A stretch of DNA of 64,000 bases, taken from NCBI GenBank assembly GCA_017534445.1, contig JAFXWC010000033.1:48674-112673 (forward strand), read 5' to 3'. The stretch is from Treponema sp. GTDB taxonomy: Bacteria; Spirochaetota; Spirochaetia; Treponematales; Treponemataceae. Numbering within the stretch: the stretch's first letter is position 1; every line of letters starts with the position of its first letter. A program made the position numbers and the translations under genes. The notes under the pieces were generated by a model. That model made no database searches, was not told the origin of the DNA, and was given only the letters and a program-made list of their open reading frames with translations. This document shows, one piece after another, positions 61,795 through 64,000 of this stretch.

Positions 61795-64000
61795 TTAATA
61801 CAGTTGCTCCAGTTTTTCCTTGATGAATTCGCTCTTGCTTTTTAGGTCTATTGCCCCGGTCTGGAGCAGCAGGCGGTTGGGCTTTCGGGGGTCGAGTTTT
61901 ATGCGGCTGGAGTTTGCCTTTATGAGCTTTAAAAGCTTGTCTATGCTGATTTTTGCAACTTCGCCGAATTCGATTGTGGCAAGGCCCTTCTTTTCCTTTA
62001 GGGAGGTTATGGATAGCTTGTTGCAGAGTATGCGGATTTTTGCAAGACAAAGCAGGCTGTTTACTTCGTCCGGCAAGGGGCCAAAACGGTCAAAAAGTTC
62101 TGCCATGACGGTGTTGAGCTCTTCGTCCGAGCCGACGGATGCTATGCGCTTGTACATTTCCATTTTTGTCTGGGCTTCCGTGATGTAGCTGTCCGGGATG
62201 AAGCCTGAATATTCAAGTTCGAGCAGGACTTCCTGTGGGGCGTGCCAGTCGCTGTTGGAAAGCCTTTCTATGGCGTTGTTTAAAAGTGTAAGGTACATTT
62301 CAAAGCCTACCGCATAGACTTCCCCGCTCTGATCCCTTCCCAAAAGGTTCCCTGCACCTCTAATTTCCATGTCTTTCATGGCGATTTTGAATCCTGAGCC
62401 AAGTTCCGTAAAGTCTGAGATTACCTGAAGCCTTTTCATTGCAACTTCGCTTAGCGCCTTGTTTTCCGGGTAAAAAAGGTAGGCATAGGCCTTTCTGTCG
62501 CTTCGGCCAACCCTTCCCCTTAGCTGGTAAAGCTGGCTTACTCCGTACATGTCTGCCCGGTCTATGATGATTGTGTTTACGTTGGGGATGTCTATGCCGT
62601 TTTCGATTATTGTTGTGGCTACGAGTATGTTGAAAGCTCCCATCTTAAAGCGGCGGAATTTGTCGTCAAGCTCTTCGCTGGTCATCTGGCCGTGGGCAAC
62701 TTCTATCATCATCTCTGGAACTATGTGTTCCAGCCGGATTCTTGTTTCTTCTAGAGATTCCACCCGGTTGTGGAGGTAGAAGACCTGTCCGCCCCGCTCC
62801 GTTTCGCGTCTTATGGCAAGGGCAACCTTTTCGTCCGAGAATGGCTCGATTGCGGTTTCTATGCTCTGCCTGTTCTGTGGCGGTGTTGTTAAAAGGGACA
62901 TGTCCCTTATTTTTAGGAGGCTCATGTGCAGGGTGCGCGGAATTGGTGTTGCGCTTAGGGCAAGGCAGTCTATGTTTGTTTTTATTACCTTTAGCTTTTC
63001 CTTGTCTTTTACGCCGAATCTCTGTTCCTCGTCTATTATCATAAGTCCAAGGTCTTTGAAGACTACATCTTTCTGCAGGATTTTGTGGGTGCCGATTAGA
63101 ATGTCTACCTGCCCTTCCCTTAGCTTTTGAAGGGTTTTCTTTTGCTCTGACGGGGGGACAAAGCGCGAAAGCTGGGCGATTTGCACAGGGAAGTTCTTGA
63201 AGCGTTCCTTGCAGTTTTCGTAGTGTTGTTCTGCAAGGATTGTTGTTGGGGCAAGGAATGCCACCTGCTTGCCTCCCATAACCGCTTTGAAAGCGGCCCT
63301 CATTGCTATTTCTGTCTTTCCGTAGCCGACGTCTCCGCAGACAAGACGGTCCATTGGAACTGCTTTTTCCATGTCTGCCTTTATATCCTGGGTTGCGGCA
63401 AACTGGTCCGGGGTGTCTTCGTAGGGGAATGCCGCCTCAAATGCCGACTGCCACTCTCCGTCTTTTGGGAAGGGATAGCCCCTTGAAGCCGTTCGCTTTG
63501 AATAAAGGTCTATTAGCTTGTGGGCAATTTCCTCTACCTTTTGCTGGACTTTTGCCTTTCTTGCGCTCCAGCTCTTGGAACCTATCATGTCCAGACGGGG
63601 CTTTTCGTTTTCGCTTCCTATGTAGCGCTGGACCATGTTCACCTGCTCTATTGGAACAAAGGCAAATTCCTCCCCTGCATATTCAAGCTTTATGTAGTCA
63701 CGCTCGGTTCCCATAGCCTTTACGCGCTCAATTCCCTTAAAAAGGCCTATTCCGTAGTTTACGTGAACAACGTAGTCTCCTGGATTGAGTTCCACGAATG
63801 TGTCTATAGGCTTGGATTTTCCTTTGCGCAGGGATTTTGGGGCTGCCCTTTTGTTGCCGAATATCTGGTTCTGCTGTATTACAAGGATTTTTTCATCTGC
63901 GACGGAGAAGCCTTCCGTGATTGCGGCAGGGATTACGTGTACTGGGAAAAGGGAGTTGTCTTGCACTTCCAGGTAGTCTTTTACGACTTCCTTGATGCGA
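61795..64000 (-). CDS. mfd: Transcription-repair coupling factor Mfd (N-terminus outside the window)
   Basis: Mfd removes stalled RNA polymerase from damaged DNA and recruits the UvrABC system. About 735 residues are present, and the frame stays open to the window edge, so the UvrB-like N-terminal part is missing only from view. The RNA-polymerase-interacting (CarD-like) domain is at the left (VELNPGDYVVHVNYGIGLFKGI). The RecG-like motor follows, with GDVGYGKTEIAMRAAFKA, LAPTTILAEQHY, IIDEEQRFGV, LSATPIPRTLHMSL, ATTIIENGIDIPN and QLRGRVGRS. The C-terminal domain (YITEAQTKMEMYKRIA) closes the protein. No frame breaks were seen. Confidence 0.97.
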   Translation of the reverse strand, partial: RIKEVVKDYLEVQDNSLFPVHVIPAAITEGFSVADEKILVIQQNQIFGNKRAAPKSLRKGKSKPIDTFVELNPGDYVVHVNYGIGLFKGIERVKAMGTERDYIKLEYAGEEFAFVPIEQVNMVQRYIGSENEKPRLDMIGSKSWSARKAKVQQKVEEIAHKLIDLYSKRTASRGYPFPKDGEWQSAFEAAFPYEDTPDQFAATQDIKADMEKAVPMDRLVCGDVGYGKTEIAMRAAFKAVMGGKQVAFLAPTTILAEQHYENCKERFKNFPVQIAQLSRFVPPSEQKKTLQKLREGQVDILIGTHKILQKDVVFKDLGLMIIDEEQRFGVKDKEKLKVIKTNIDCLALSATPIPRTLHMSLLKIRDMSLLTTPPQNRQSIETAIEPFSDEKVALAIRRETERGGQVFYLHNRVESLEETRIRLEHIVPEMMIEVAHGQMTSEELDDKFRRFKMGAFNILVATTIIENGIDIPNVNTIIIDRADMYGVSQLYQLRGRVGRSDRKAYAYLFYPENKALSEVAMKRLQVISDFTELGSGFKIAMKDMEIRGAGNLLGRDQSGEVYAVGFEMYLTLLNNAIERLSNSDWHAPQEVLLELEYSGFIPDSYITEAQTKMEMYKRIASVGSDEELNTVMAELFDRFGPLPDEVNSLLCLAKIRILCNKLSITSLKEKKGLATIEFGEVAKISIDKLLKLIKANSSRIKLDPRKPNRLLLQTGAIDLKSKSEFIKEKLEQLY

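Overview
The window is chromosomal backbone of a spirochaete, almost certainly a Treponema-like organism. The evidence is the flagellar order flhB-flhA-flhF-flhG-(membrane protein)-fliA, a V-type ATPase operon E-DUF2764-A-B-D-I-K instead of an F-type ATPase, the block mreBCD-mrdA-rodA followed by a fused radical SAM/DUF2344 protein, and several spirochaete-type proteins of unknown function. I see no phage, insertion sequence, CRISPR array or integrated element.

Layout. 1-10494: flagellar export and assembly genes (tail of a fliR-like gene, flhB, flhA, flhF, flhG), the motility sigma factor fliA, a FapA/DUF342 protein, a small protein, and a membrane-anchored coiled-coil protein resembling the SwrB/DUF6115 type. 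10515-11564: galM, apparently on a leaderless transcript. 11712-19307: V-ATPase operon; its c-ring subunit carries the residues expected of a sodium site. 19408-21733: ispG and a secreted repeat-type protein. 21892-30881 (minus strand): an envelope-polysaccharide operon made of an EF-hand membrane protein, rfbA, rfbC, rfbD, rfbB, a polyprenyl-phosphate sugar transferase and a POTRA-barrel outer-membrane protein, with two good internal promoters. 31184-37342: rnz, a three-gene ABC/GldG-like/DUF4340 system, and folC. 37351-42743: cca, thiamine pyrophosphokinase, two small membrane-protein genes, aroH and glgA. 42852-43029: tRNA-Thr and tRNA-Tyr behind a textbook promoter. 43200-50286: metallo-hydrolase, mltG, dnaG, rpoD and a zinc-ribbon coiled-coil protein. 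50295-50699: RNase P RNA. 50724-57392: TPR protein and the rod-shape operon mreB-mreC-mreD-mrdA-rodA. 57389-61771: radical SAM fusion protein and a DUF3592 membrane protein. 61795-64000 (minus): mfd, cut by the window edge.

How parts fit together: neither tRNA encodes CCA, so the cca product at 37351 must add it, and the rnpB RNA matures their 5' ends. MltG, MreBCD, PBP2 and RodA form one wall-elongation set, and DnaG with RpoD gives the usual macromolecular-synthesis cluster. The rhamnose genes and the glycosyl-phosphate transferase would start a surface glycan.

The least explained material is non-coding: a dispersed repeat in two copies (21801-21878 and 60324-60411) whose three small hairpins change in stem sequence but keep pairing; a roughly 175-bp imperfect palindrome in front of rnz (30964-31137); and near-identical leaderless-type promoters (TATAMT-GTTTTT-ATG) at galM and the DUF3592 gene. 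All identifications are by reading motifs and context; no database search was run.
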